Origin: Loktanella sp.
Lineage (GTDB): Bacteria > Pseudomonadota > Alphaproteobacteria > Rhodobacterales > Rhodobacteraceae
Reading direction: 5' to 3'
Length of the DNA: 14,104 bases
Assembly (NCBI GenBank): GCA_003551805.1
Contig: PUNR01000108.1
Coordinates: 1 to 14,104, forward strand
Positions 1 through 5,250 of the stretch are shown piece by piece. The notes beneath the pieces were generated by a model, which worked only from the letters and a program-made list of their open reading frames with translations, was not told the DNA's origin and did no database searches. The number at the start of each line of letters is the position of its first letter. Positions within the stretch are counted from its first letter, which is position 1. The position numbers were made by a program, and so were the translations under genes.

Positions 1-34
1 CAAAGCGGCGTCGTGTCGCAAAACCGGGAATCAT
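1..34 (-). CDS. 5' end of a leftward gene cut by the window edge, possibly mbfA-like
   Basis: Reading leftward from an ATG at 34-32, eleven codons give MIPGFATRRRF before the window ends. A weak GGGG Shine-Dalgarno-like run lies about 7 bases upstream. The Irr-like palindrome at 51-65 sits just upstream of the start, where a repressor site would be. From memory, membrane-bound ferritin MbfA proteins begin with a short tail ending in RRF and are Irr targets in alphaproteobacteria, so MbfA is one possible identity. This is inference from eleven residues and a neighbouring site. The other minus-strand ATG at 47-45 opens a different frame that looks less protein-like. The gene may not be real. 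Confidence 0.3.
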   Translation of the reverse strand, partial: MIPGFATRRRF

Positions 35-50
35 CGCAGCACCCCATTTC

Positions 51-65
51 TTAGAATGATTCTAA
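51..65. promoter_or_regulatory. Perfect 15-bp palindrome resembling an Irr (iron-response) box
   Basis: The sequence TTAGAATGATTCTAA is an exact inverted repeat, TTAGAAT-G-ATTCTAA, in a GC-rich genome where such an AT-rich dyad is unlikely by chance. As I recall it, the ICE/Irr-box of alphaproteobacteria has a TTAGAA-N3-TTCTAA core, which this matches. On the minus strand a TTGCGA hexamer followed about 16 bases later by TAAGTT would place the palindrome at the promoter start region of the leftward gene. Rightward control of the small gene at 184 is possible, but the box is about 120 bases from it. Confidence 0.6.
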
Positions 66-101
66 CTTATGCTTTTACCAGAACCTCGCAAGCCCCAAAT
101 A

Positions 102-117
102 TGAACCGATCAGTTCA
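102..117. promoter_or_regulatory. Operator-like palindrome, copy 1 of 3 (TetR-type)
   Basis: TGAACCGATCAGTTCA is a near-perfect 16-bp palindrome with one mismatched base pair. It lies about 80 bases upstream of the small secreted-peptide gene. A close relative occurs at 140-155 and another at 422-437, in front of the TetR-family gene. The repetition and dyad suggest the binding site of that regulator; this is inferred, not shown. Confidence 0.65.
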
Positions 118-139
118 CTTTTTGCTTGCATGATAAAAC

Positions 140-155
140 TGTACCGTTTAGTTCA
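140..155. promoter_or_regulatory. Operator-like palindrome, copy 2 of 3 (degenerate)
   Basis: TGTACCGTTTAGTTCA matches copy 1 at 13 of 16 positions and keeps the outer half-site bases. It lies 38 bases downstream of copy 1, start to start. It would overlap the -10 region of a weak promoter whose -35 could be TTGCTT at 122-127. Two sites flanking a promoter fit repression of the small gene at 184. Confidence 0.5.
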
Positions 156-183
156 TATAGCTATTGAGAATAGGATGAATGTT

Positions 184-369
184 ATGAAACCACTAACACT
201 CGCTGCCACTGCCCTGACCCTTGTCGTAACCGGCCCAGCTGTTGCGATGGCATTTTCCTTCAGCTTGCCACTGCTGACTTTTCCCGCCCCGCCAACGCCT
301 GACGTCACGCAATCTTGCAGCGGTGCTGCGGCAGCACTGGTTGAAACCTGTTCTATGCCCACCAAGTAA
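184..369 (+). CDS. Small predicted secreted peptide, 61 aa, unrecognised
   Basis: I do not recognise this gene. The chosen start ATG has an AGGA at 172-175 spaced 8 bases. An in-frame ATG at 175 and an upstream start at 130 lack such a site. The product has Lys2, a hydrophobic stretch (about residues 4-17) and an AVAMA sequence at 19-23, which looks like a Sec signal peptide cleaved before Phe24. The mature part would be about 38 residues, rich in Pro, Ala, Ser and Thr, with cysteines at 45 and 56 that could form a disulfide in the periplasm. Two operator-like palindromes precede it and the next gene encodes a TetR-family regulator with the same site upstream, so it is probably controlled by that regulator. 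It could be a non-coding leader region, but the signal-like sequence and start site favour a peptide. Confidence 0.5.
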   Translation: MKPLTLAATALTLVVTGPAVAMAFSFSLPLLTFPAPPTPDVTQSCSGAAAALVETCSMPTK

Positions 370-411
370 ATCGGGGTACAGGATCGCTGCCGTCAAACTG
401 GCGTTATCGCC

Positions 412-440
412 TTGCCCGAAGTGAACCGGTCAGTTTATGG
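412..440 (+). promoter_or_regulatory. Candidate promoter of the TetR-family gene
   Basis: TTGCCC at 412-417 could serve as a -35 element, with TTTATG or TTATGG at 434-440 as a poor -10 at 16-17 bases spacing. The operator-like palindrome at 422-437 would then fill the spacer, the classic position for autorepression. The -10 match is weak, so the exact promoter is uncertain. Confidence 0.35.
422..437. promoter_or_regulatory. Operator-like palindrome, copy 3 of 3, before the TetR-family gene
   Basis: TGAACCGGTCAGTTTA matches copy 1 at 14 of 16 positions. It ends 25 bases before the start codon of the TetR-family regulator, which suggests autoregulation. TetR proteins commonly repress their own promoter through such palindromes. 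Confidence 0.65.
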
Positions 441-462
441 TTCCACGCAAGGGGAGACGACA

Positions 463-1086
463 ATGCCAGATGGTGCGACAGAGCCGAAAAAGGGCCGCAA
501 ATTCGATCAGGTCCTTGAAGGCGCGCGGCAGGTTTTCATGTCCGACGGATATGAAGGTGCGTCAGTGGACGACATCGCGCGTGCTGCGGGTGTCTCGAAG
601 GCCACGCTTTACAGCTATTTCCCTGACAAACGGTTCCTGTTCATGCAAGTCGCCAAGAAAGCCTGCCAGCGGCAGGCCGAACATGCGATCGAAACCATTG
701 ATATCACCGCGCCTGCACCCGCAGTGCTGCGCCAGATCGCCAGCGAAATGGTCGATTTCATCACGTCGGAATTCGGCACCCGTGTGTTTCGTGTCTGCGT
801 TGGTGAAAGCGAACGCTTTCCCGAACTTGCGCGCGAATTTTACGCCTGTGGCCCGATGTTGATCCGCGAACGGATGACAGATTTCTTTCATCTCGCGATC
901 GAACGCGGTGAATTACAGATCGATGATGTGGCGCTGGCTGCCGACCAGTTCCATGAACTTTGCAAGGCTGACCTGTTTTCGCGGATGGTGTTCAGCATGG
1001 CCAAAAGCTTTACCAAAGCCGAAAAAGACCGCACCATAGACGGTGCCGTCGCGATGTTCATGGCGCGCTACGGTGTTGATACCTAG
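463..1086 (+). CDS. TetR/AcrR-family transcriptional regulator, 207 aa
   Basis: The N-terminal domain (about residues 13-60) is a TetR helix-turn-helix: an ARQVFMSDGYEGASVDDIA stretch followed by AGVSKATLYSYFPDK, with the recognition helix near 44-53. The remaining, mostly helical part (about 85-205) would be the ligand-binding and dimer domain; its character resembles the AefR-like C-terminal type, but I cannot name the ligand. The ATG at 463 is chosen because GGGGAG at 451-456 sits 6 bases upstream; a frame extension to a TTG at 412 runs through the operator-like site and has no start signal. The likely targets are its own promoter and that of the small secreted peptide at 184. No efflux pump gene, a frequent TetR target, is present nearby. 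The stop codon overlaps that of the convergent NYN gene. Confidence 0.9.
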   Translation: MPDGATEPKKGRKFDQVLEGARQVFMSDGYEGASVDDIARAAGVSKATLYSYFPDKRFLFMQVAKKACQRQAEHAIETIDITAPAPAVLRQIASEMVDFITSEFGTRVFRVCVGESERFPELAREFYACGPMLIRERMTDFFHLAIERGELQIDDVALAADQFHELCKADLFSRMVFSMAKSFTKAEKDRTIDGAVAMFMARYGVDT

Positions 1087-1826
1087 TCCAGCCTGCGGGC
1101 TTCAAGGTGGTTTCCAGTGCCTTTCTTGACCTCGAACCGGCCTGATTTGACCAAAAGATCAGACAGTTTCGCACTGCCATAGGTACGCGGGTCGAAATCG
1201 GGCGTGGCACGCGTGATGTATTGCCCGATCTGGCCCAGCGAAAACCATTCGCCTTCAGGGTCGATGCTTTCCATCGCTTTAATCACCATCGGGATCGCTG
1301 CTGATGGCGGTTGCCGTGTCGGTGCACCGGTTGCGGGAACCGGCTTGGCCGTGTCACCTTTGGCGGGGGAAGGCACATCCTTGTCCTGATCCACAAGGTT
1401 TTCGATCAGGATAAAACGGTTGCAGACATTGCGCAGGCTGACAGGCGCCTTGCCTTCGCCAATACCGATCACGACGACGCCGTTTTCGCGCAAACGGTTG
1501 GCAAGGGCCGTGAAATCACTGTCAGAGCTGACCAGCACAAAGCCGTCAAACCGCCCCGTGTGCAAAATATCCATCGCGTCAATCACCAGCCCGATATCGC
1601 TGGCGTTCTTGCCGCGGGTGTTGGCGGTTTCCTGATTGGCCACCAGCCCCAGTTCGACGACTTCTTTTTTCCAGCCACCCAGCGCAGGGCTGGACCAGTC
1701 ACCATAGACGCGGCGCAAGGCAGGTTCGCCATAGGTCGTCACTTCGCGCAGAATGGGGCCTGCGTATTTGGCGGGGATGTTGTCCGCGTCGATCAACACG
1801 GCCAACAACATGCGATCCTTGGCCAT
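1083..1826 (-). CDS. NYN-domain (LabA/DUF88-like) putative RNase with C-terminal OST-HTH domain
   Basis: The 247-aa product has a NYN/PIN-like fold at about residues 5-145. It carries the acidic residues expected for metal-dependent nuclease activity: Asp13 and Asp15 in LIDADNI, Asp77 in NASDIGLVIDA, and Asp102/Asp104 in VSSDSDF. A Pro/Ala-rich linker (about 146-175) leads to an OST-HTH/LOTUS-like domain at about 176-247, including YGSAKLSDLLVKSGRFEV, which in this family binds RNA. A cytoplasmic RNA-processing or RNA-decay role is inferred; no substrate is known from the sequence. AAGGA lies 6 bases upstream of the ATG. The gene starts 29 bases after the adhI stop on the same strand and probably shares its transcript. 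Its TAG stop overlaps the TetR-family gene's stop in a CTAG palindrome. Confidence 0.88.
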   Translation of the reverse strand: MAKDRMLLAVLIDADNIPAKYAGPILREVTTYGEPALRRVYGDWSSPALGGWKKEVVELGLVANQETANTRGKNASDIGLVIDAMDILHTGRFDGFVLVSSDSDFTALANRLRENGVVVIGIGEGKAPVSLRNVCNRFILIENLVDQDKDVPSPAKGDTAKPVPATGAPTRQPPSAAIPMVIKAMESIDPEGEWFSLGQIGQYITRATPDFDPRTYGSAKLSDLLVKSGRFEVKKGTGNHLEARRLD

Positions 1827-1855
1827 GTTAATCCTTTCAGTGCCGCAAAAGCAGC

Positions 1856-2968
1856 TTAAAATTCGACGACAGCGCGAATGCTTTCGCCTGCATGCATCAG
1901 ATCAAAGCCTTTGTTGATATCCTCAAGCTTCAGCTTGTGGGTGATCATCGGGTCGATCTCGATCTTGCCCTGCATGTACCAGTCCACGATCTTGGGCACA
2001 TCGGTCCGGCCACGTGCGCCACCAAAGGCGGTGCCACGCCAACTGCGCCCTGTCACCAGCTGGAATGGCCGGGTCGAGATTTCGGCACCCGCAGGCGCCA
2101 CGCCGATGATGATGCTTTCGCCCCACCCCTTGTGCGCCGATTCCAGCGCTGTGCGCATGAGACCGACATTGCCGGTGGCGTCAAACGTGTAATCCGCACC
2201 GCCGCCGGTCAGTTCCACCAGATGCGCAACCAGATCGCCGCTGACCTTTTTGGGGTTCACGAAATCGGTCATGCCGAAACGCTTGGCCATTTCGATCTTG
2301 CTTTCGTTCAGGTCGACACCAACGATCTGGTTCGCACCGGCCAGACGCAGACCCTGAATGACATTCAGACCGATCCCGCCCAGACCGAACACAATCGCGC
2401 GGCTGCCGATTTCGACCTTGGCGGTGTTGATGACCGCGCCGATGCCTGTGGTCACACCGCAACCGATGTAACAGATCTTGTCGAACGGCGCGTCCTTACG
2501 GACCTTGGCCAGCGCAATTTCCGGCAGGACCGTGTGATTGGCGAATGTCGAACAGCCCATGTAATGCAGGATCGGCGTGCCATCGAGCATCGAAAACCGG
2601 CTGGTCCCGTCAGGCATCACGCCCTTGCCTTGTGTGGTGCGGATTTTCTGACAAAGGTTGGTTTTCGGATTCAGACAATATTCGCATTCACGACATTCGG
2701 GCGTGTAAAGCGGGATGACGTGATCGCCCGGTTGAAGCGATGTGACGCCCTCGCCCACTTCCAGCACGATGCCTGCGCCTTCATGACCCAAAATCGCCGG
2801 AAACGCACCTTCGGGGTCGTCGCCGGATCGGGTGAATTCATCGGTATGGCACAGGCCGGTTGCCTTGATTTCGACCAGCACCTCGCCTGCGCGGGGACCG
2901 TCGAGATTGACTTCCATCACTTCCAGCGGCTTGCCCGCTGCCATCGCCACTGCTGCACGTGTGCGCAT
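1856..2968 (-). CDS. adhI: S-(hydroxymethyl)glutathione dehydrogenase (class III alcohol dehydrogenase)
   Basis: This cytoplasmic zinc enzyme oxidises S-(hydroxymethyl)glutathione, formed from formaldehyde and glutathione, to S-formylglutathione with NAD+. It can also act on S-nitrosoglutathione. The 370-aa length is normal for the family. Visible residues are the catalytic zinc ligands Cys40, His62 and Cys170 (GLCHTD, GHEGAG, GCGVTTG), the structural zinc ligands Cys92, Cys95, Cys98 and Cys106, and the Rossmann motif GLGGIG at 195-200 with Asp219. The TQGKGVMPDGTSRF stretch is characteristic of class III enzymes. AGGAGG lies 7 bases upstream of the ATG. The partner enzyme, S-formylglutathione hydrolase, is encoded at 13257-14087 on the same strand, not next to it. 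The NYN gene follows 29 bases downstream. Confidence 0.97.
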   Translation of the reverse strand: MRTRAAVAMAAGKPLEVMEVNLDGPRAGEVLVEIKATGLCHTDEFTRSGDDPEGAFPAILGHEGAGIVLEVGEGVTSLQPGDHVIPLYTPECRECEYCLNPKTNLCQKIRTTQGKGVMPDGTSRFSMLDGTPILHYMGCSTFANHTVLPEIALAKVRKDAPFDKICYIGCGVTTGIGAVINTAKVEIGSRAIVFGLGGIGLNVIQGLRLAGANQIVGVDLNESKIEMAKRFGMTDFVNPKKVSGDLVAHLVELTGGGADYTFDATGNVGLMRTALESAHKGWGESIIIGVAPAGAEISTRPFQLVTGRSWRGTAFGGARGRTDVPKIVDWYMQGKIEIDPMITHKLKLEDINKGFDLMHAGESIRAVVEF

Positions 2969-2995
2969 CCTGATGCCTCCTGTTCATTTGGATCT

Positions 2996-3018
2996 TTGAT
3001 CTGCGAAAACCGGATCAA
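2996..3018. promoter_or_regulatory. Inverted repeat TTGATC-N11-GATCAA in the adhI/lipoprotein divergent region
   Basis: Two exact 6-bp arms, TTGATC at 2996-3001 and GATCAA at 3013-3018, are separated by 11 bases. The repeat lies 27 bases or more upstream of the adhI start and is also upstream of the divergent lipoprotein gene at 3068. It could be an operator for either. The arms are short, so chance is possible, and no family can be assigned. Confidence 0.3.
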
Positions 3019-3032
3019 GTTCAACCTTGGTC

Positions 3033-3063
3033 TTGCCAAAGTTCACCGCAATCGTGCTTATAA
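3033..3063 (+). promoter_or_regulatory. Candidate promoter placing the transcript start at or near the lipoprotein ATG
   Basis: TTGCCA at 3033-3038 and CTTATA at 3057-3062 (or TTATAA at 3058-3063) are separated by 18-19 bases. The -10 element ends only 4-5 bases before the ATG at 3068, so transcription would begin at or close to the start codon. No Shine-Dalgarno sequence precedes that ATG. Both facts fit a leaderless mRNA. TTATAA lies within the palindrome GCTTATAAGC (3056-3065). Confidence 0.4.
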
Positions 3064-3067
3064 GCCT

Positions 3068-3337
3068 ATGCGCTATTTGATCCCTTTCCTGCTGCTTGCC
3101 GCCTGCGCCGTGCCTGAGGCCGATCCGGCACCTGCACCCAGCTTGCCCGATACCTGCAACGCGACACGCCACATCGGGCTGGTCGGGCAACCGGCAACGG
3201 CGCTGCAACGGGTGCTGATCATGGATATGGTCCGCGTCATCCGCCCTGACGACATGGTCACGATGGATTACCGCGACGAACGGATCAATTTCTATATCGA
3301 CCGCGCAGGCATGATCAGCGATATCCGCTGCGGCTGA
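3068..3337 (+). CDS. Putative I78-family peptidase inhibitor lipoprotein, 89 aa
   Basis: The product begins with a lipoprotein signal peptide: Arg2, a hydrophobic LIPFLLL stretch and the lipobox LAAC ending at Cys13, the predicted lipidated residue. The mature part carries Cys30, the IGLVGQPA stretch (36-43), and the C-terminal pattern VRVIRPDDMVTMDYRDERINF followed by DRAGMISDIRCG, which I recognise as typical of the I78 (potato-inhibitor-like fold) serine-protease inhibitor family. Cys30 and Cys88 may pair. It would act in the periplasm, anchored to a membrane, against serine proteases; the target is unknown. The frame remains open far upstream through adhI, but the signal peptide fixes the start at 3068. 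The gene is divergent from adhI and is followed after 38 bases by the DUF2794 gene, perhaps on one transcript. Confidence 0.82.
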   Translation: MRYLIPFLLLAACAVPEADPAPAPSLPDTCNATRHIGLVGQPATALQRVLIMDMVRVIRPDDMVTMDYRDERINFYIDRAGMISDIRCG

Positions 3338-3375
3338 CCGCTTGATTTTCGCGTCCGATCGCGCGAACCTTGCCT

Positions 3376-3711
3376 ATGAGCATCGAGCCCCCACCGTTTC
3401 ACGCCCCGCCACAGGTGGCCTTTCACCGTACCGAACTGGGGCTGATCCTTGGCCTTTACGGGCGCATGGTCGCCGCTGGTGAATGGCGTGATTACGGGAT
3501 TTCCACATTGCGCGATTCAGCCGTGTTTTCCATCTTTCGGCGCACGGCGGAAAACCCGCTTTACCGGATCGAAAAATACCCCCGCCTGCGCCTGCGCCAG
3601 GGGCAATACGCGGTGATCGGCATGGACGGCCGGGTCCTGAAGCGCGGCAATGACCTGAAGGCGGTGTTGCAGGTGCTGGAACGCAAGCTGATCCGGCTGG
3701 TAGATAAATAA
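3376..3711 (+). CDS. DUF2794 domain-containing protein, 111 aa
   Basis: The whole protein matches my memory of the DUF2794 family, which is common in Rhodobacteraceae and related alphaproteobacteria and has no known function. Recognisable parts are VAFHRTELGLILGLYGRMVA, AGEWRDYGIS, FSIFRRTAE and the C-terminal VLERKLIRLVD. There is no signal peptide or membrane segment, so it is probably cytoplasmic; basic residues are frequent. The ATG at 3376 is preferred over a TTG two codons upstream because homologues recalled start close to this point. No good Shine-Dalgarno sequence is visible. It may depend on translation or transcription from the lipoprotein gene 38 bases upstream. Confidence 0.85.
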   Translation: MSIEPPPFHAPPQVAFHRTELGLILGLYGRMVAAGEWRDYGISTLRDSAVFSIFRRTAENPLYRIEKYPRLRLRQGQYAVIGMDGRVLKRGNDLKAVLQVLERKLIRLVDK

Positions 3712-3720
3712 TCTATACCT

Positions 3721-3733
3721 GACTAAAAAAGTC
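3721..3733. promoter_or_regulatory. GACT-AAAAA-AGTC dyad, candidate iron-responsive operator of hemP
   Basis: The exact dyad GACT-N5-AGTC ends 3 bases before the -35 hexamer of the hemP promoter. Haem-uptake genes are normally iron-regulated, and this dyad resembles, as far as I recall, the Iron-Rhodo-box proposed for IscR-type control in Rhodobacterales. The name is uncertain. It is unlikely to be a terminator of the DUF2794 gene because the stem would be only 4 bp. Confidence 0.45.
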
Positions 3734-3736
3734 GGA

Positions 3737-3765
3737 TTGACATTTTCCGCCATAAACCTGATGAT
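3737..3765 (+). promoter_or_regulatory. hemP: Candidate promoter of hemP
   Basis: TTGACA at 3737-3742 is an exact sigma-70-type -35 hexamer. GATGAT at 3760-3765, 17 bases on, matches four of six positions of the -10 consensus. The predicted transcript would have a leader of about 60 bases before the hemP ATG. Confidence 0.55.
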
Positions 3766-3833
3766 TGCGCCACGTCCAGCCAGCCCGCTGTCTGCAGGCA
3801 AGCCCGATCATCCGCATGAAAGGTTAATGGCAG

Positions 3834-3989
3834 ATGAATATTCAAACGCAGATCAAGCCGCAGCAAACGGTGCCGACCCATGATGTGGCCCAGCTGACCG
3901 AAGGCGGTGCGCAGGCGCATATCGTGCTGAACGATCAGATTTACACCCTGCGCATAACCCGCGCGGGCAAGCTGATCCTGACGAAATGA
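3834..3989 (+). CDS. hemP: Hemin uptake protein HemP, 51 aa
   Basis: This short gene encodes a 51-aa protein ending IYTLRITRAGKLILTK, the hallmark of the HemP/HmuP family. Family members are small cytoplasmic proteins associated with haem-utilisation gene expression; their exact biochemical role is not settled. The N-terminal half is Gln-rich and not conserved. GAAAGG at 3818-3823 lies 10 bases before the ATG. A dyad and a TTGACA promoter lie upstream. Its TGA overlaps the ATG of the next gene (ATGA at 3986-3989), so the two are probably translationally coupled. No haem receptor or ABC transporter gene is present in the window, although hemP commonly neighbours them. Confidence 0.85.
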   Translation: MNIQTQIKPQQTVPTHDVAQLTEGGAQAHIVLNDQIYTLRITRAGKLILTK

Positions 3990-4438
3990 CGCTGCATCAC
4001 CGCCAGATGGCAGCGGACCCCACCCCATCCTTGCGACAGCTGGATGATCTGAACGCCTGCTGCGTGATTTATCTGCGGCTCTGGTGTGACGGCCCTGAAG
4101 GCCGTGCCGCCGTGCGCCGTGATCTGACCAATGGCCTAGGCCCCCGCCGCGCCGGTACCGCGATCGAAGCGTTCGAGACTGTGATCACCCTGCTGTCGCA
4201 GCACCATCAGCGCAAGCTGATGCGCCATGCAGTCGATTGCCCCTGTCTGGGTGCGGATGAAGCCGCTTTCGCGCAATTCATCGCCACCGCCGCAACTGGC
4301 GAACGCGAAGAGGCGCTGTGGCTGGCGATGGACCTCATCCGCCCTGACATGGCGATGCATCTGACGGCAGCGGCCAGCGCCTTTGGTCTGCGGATCGCGC
4401 AGATGTTGACACTGCGGATCCCGCCGGTGCTACATTAA
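3986..4438 (+). CDS. Unrecognised protein coupled to hemP, 150 aa, with CPC motif
   Basis: I cannot assign a function. The 150-aa product has no signal peptide or clear membrane segment and looks mostly alpha-helical. Notable are five cysteines (25, 26, 34, 85, 87), the last two forming CPC within HAVDCPCLGADEAAF, and several histidines (His73, His74, His81, His125). Such residues could bind metal, haem or an iron-sulfur cluster, but this is only suggestive. I believe similar proteins follow hemP in other Rhodobacteraceae. The ATGA overlap with hemP implies coordinated amounts, so a role in iron or haem homeostasis is the best guess. Its TAA stop overlaps the stop of the convergent NlpC/P60 gene (TTAA, 4435-4438). 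Confidence 0.8.
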   Translation: MTLHHRQMAADPTPSLRQLDDLNACCVIYLRLWCDGPEGRAAVRRDLTNGLGPRRAGTAIEAFETVITLLSQHHQRKLMRHAVDCPCLGADEAAFAQFIATAATGEREEALWLAMDLIRPDMAMHLTAAASAFGLRIAQMLTLRIPPVLH

Positions 4439-5250
4439 ATCCGGCGGCGGGCGGTGACGGGCCCGCCCTGTTGGGCTGCGATGCGCAGGGTCGCAGCCTC
4501 CAGCGGTTCATAGGCGGTCGCCATGTGATGCGCATTGGCATGAATCAGCGTCGCCTCATCCACCATCATCGCGACATGGCCGCGCCAGAAGATCAGATCA
4601 CCACGCCTTGCGGTGCCCGTGAAATCCGCGCCAAGCCCCGCACATTGCAAGTCACTATCGGCAGGGCTGGCGATGCTGCAAGCGTTCAAGGCCGCGGCGA
4701 CCAGCCCCGAACAATCGATCCCGCGCGTGGAATTGCCGCCCCAAAGATAAGGCACCCCGAAATGCAGCTGTGCCACAGTCGCAGGGTCGGTAAAGGGCCG
4801 GTCAAGCGGGCGCAGATGCTTTTTAGGAATAAACCCCAGGGTCGTTTCAAAGAACTTGGCCCGTTCATCCAGCACCGTGACCCGCGCGCCAAAGGGCAGG
4901 CTCATGACATCGGGGGATTTGAAATCCTCTGCCAGATAGGCGTGGGTGGCGGCTGTGCCGACCATATGCGTGGTGTCCCTGACCTGCCCCAGCCGGTCTG
5001 ATGCGACATAACCGACATACCCGTCCGCCATTTGCACAAAAGACCAACCGGCGCGATCCTCAAACACGGTGACCACGGCCCCCAGCAACACTTGCCGGTC
5101 GCGCGCGCCCGCAGGTGCGGCGCAAAGATCGCTGACAGGGCAGGTCAGCATCATCGGCACGCCCGCCAGATACTTGTCTGCTGCAACCTGCCCCGCCAGA
5201 TGCAAGGCGGCAACACGGCCGTTGGCGGGCGTCAGACGGCGGTCTGTCAC
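4435..5250 (-). CDS. SH3-domain NlpC/P60 family peptidase, 271 aa
   Basis: The protein has two SH3-like segments (about residues 50-90 and 95-150) followed by an NlpC/P60 cysteine peptidase domain (about 155-265). The catalytic residues are Cys180 in RGIDCSGLV, His225 in WRGHVAMMV and probably His237 in LIHANAHH. The layout matches gamma-D-glutamyl-diamino-acid peptidases of the YkfC type, which cut peptidoglycan-derived peptides after D-Glu. No signal peptide is visible, which favours cytoplasmic peptide recycling. The start is a GTG at 5250-5248 whose last bases form GTGA with the aminopeptidase stop; a longer open frame to 5412 lies inside that gene and is out of frame with it. The coupled aminopeptidase could act on the released peptides. 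Confidence 0.9.
   Translation of the reverse strand: MTDRRLTPANGRVAALHLAGQVAADKYLAGVPMMLTCPVSDLCAAPAGARDRQVLLGAVVTVFEDRAGWSFVQMADGYVGYVASDRLGQVRDTTHMVGTAATHAYLAEDFKSPDVMSLPFGARVTVLDERAKFFETTLGFIPKKHLRPLDRPFTDPATVAQLHFGVPYLWGGNSTRGIDCSGLVAAALNACSIASPADSDLQCAGLGADFTGTARRGDLIFWRGHVAMMVDEATLIHANAHHMATAYEPLEAATLRIAAQQGGPVTARRRI
4446..4467. other. 7-bp GC hairpin at the end of the NlpC/P60 gene
   Basis: GGCGGGC at 4446-4452 and GCCCGCC at 4461-4467 form a perfect 7-bp stem with an 8-base loop. The stem lies in the last codons of the leftward peptidase gene and 8 bases past the stop of the rightward gene. Leftward it is followed by GCCGGATTTAAT, with only a short T run; rightward there is none. It may slow or end transcription at this convergent junction, but it is not a standard intrinsic terminator. 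Confidence 0.25.

Noticed and set aside
412..462. TTG start for the TetR-family protein at 412
   Set aside because: It would place the operator-like palindrome inside the gene, and the ATG at 463 has a GGGGAG site at ideal distance.
1892..3067. Rightward open frame covering adhI and joining the lipoprotein gene
   Set aside because: This portion is antisense to adhI and has no recognisable protein features. The real gene begins at 3068 with a lipoprotein signal peptide.
3718..3736. Dyad GACT-AAAAA-AGTC as intrinsic terminator of the DUF2794 gene
   Set aside because: A 4-bp stem is too weak and no T run follows it; its place beside TTGACA fits an operator better.
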